Shown here: piece after piece, positions 22,500-22,532 of the stretch
Layout: every line of letters starts with the position of its first letter
Position numbering within the stretch: position 1 is the first letter of the stretch
NCBI GenBank assembly: GCA_028275265.1
Contig: JAPWUZ010000010.1
Coordinates: 1-22,532 of the forward strand
Direction of reading: 5' to 3'
Source: Armatimonadota bacterium
Lineage (GTDB): Bacteria; Armatimonadota; HRBIN16
DNA length: 22,532 nt
The notes under the pieces: model-generated
Told to the model about the DNA's origin: nothing
The model's database searches: none
What the model saw: the letters and a program-made list of their open reading frames with translations, nothing else
Position numbers and translations under genes: made by a program

Positions 22500-22532
22500 A
22501 GCGTCCTCCCGAATCGAACTGTATGTGTGCTT

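Noticed and set aside
1..22532. CRISPR array, insertion sequence, attachment site or origin
   Set aside because: No regularly spaced direct repeats, transposase or integrase frames, or DnaA-box clusters were seen; the single tRNA has no integrase or duplicated 3' end beside it.

Overview
The window is gene-dense, GC-rich bacterial DNA with 18 protein genes (one cut by the left edge), one tRNA gene and no gene-free stretch over 300 bases. It looks like a chromosomal housekeeping region from a deep-branching, probably diderm, non-proteobacterial lineage. Hot-spring Armatimonadota is my best guess, made from gene mix and style (a URO-D-like methyltransferase, a DUF5010-like glycoside hydrolase, a YjbH-like outer-membrane protein, a uvrC-rapZ-yvcK cluster). 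This was not confirmed by any search. I see no transposase, integrase, phage module, CRISPR array or toxin-antitoxin pair.

Layout. 1-593: 3' part of a ribose/xylose-type sugar ABC permease. 609-5133 (+): uvrC, a small four-helix membrane protein (PF04020-like), rapZ and yvcK. These are tightly packed and resemble the Gram-positive uvrC-rapZ-yvcK-whiA cluster, but without whiA. 5092-7554 (-): tRNA-Lys(UUU), threonine synthase and an MFS transporter, whose 3' end overlaps yvcK. 7609-8647 (+): a CapA-like metallophosphatase, divergent from the tRNA. 8625-9665 (-): a URO-D-superfamily protein. 9724-10759 (+): a TIGR01777-type NAD(P)-binding epimerase with a long hairpin-bearing leader. 10766-13954 (-): eno, pyk and an FtsB/DivIC-like protein, with a near-perfect palindromic repeat between eno and pyk. 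14048-16479 (-): a GT2 glycosyltransferase and a GT39/ArnT-like membrane glycosyltransferase overlapping by ATGA. 16594-19492 (+): a secreted NTF2-like protein, then an Lrp/AsnC regulator, a class I aminotransferase and a YjbH-like outer-membrane protein. 19495-22499 (-): a DUF5010-like glycoside hydrolase upstream of 6-phosphogluconate dehydrogenase.

How it fits together. Several genes concern central carbon flow: eno, pyk, gnd, and the UDP-GlcNAc-sensing pair rapZ/yvcK. Others concern the envelope: YvcK with an N-terminal membrane anchor, the DivIC-like protein, the lipid-linked sugar GT pair and the outer-membrane barrel. No obviously new multi-gene system is visible. The most distinctive signals are regulatory: (i) a recurring extended -10 promoter (TGnTAnAnT) before at least six genes, several giving leaderless or very short-leader mRNAs; (ii) a hairpin touching the eno ribosome-binding site; (iii) two palindromic elements that look like members of dispersed repeat families.
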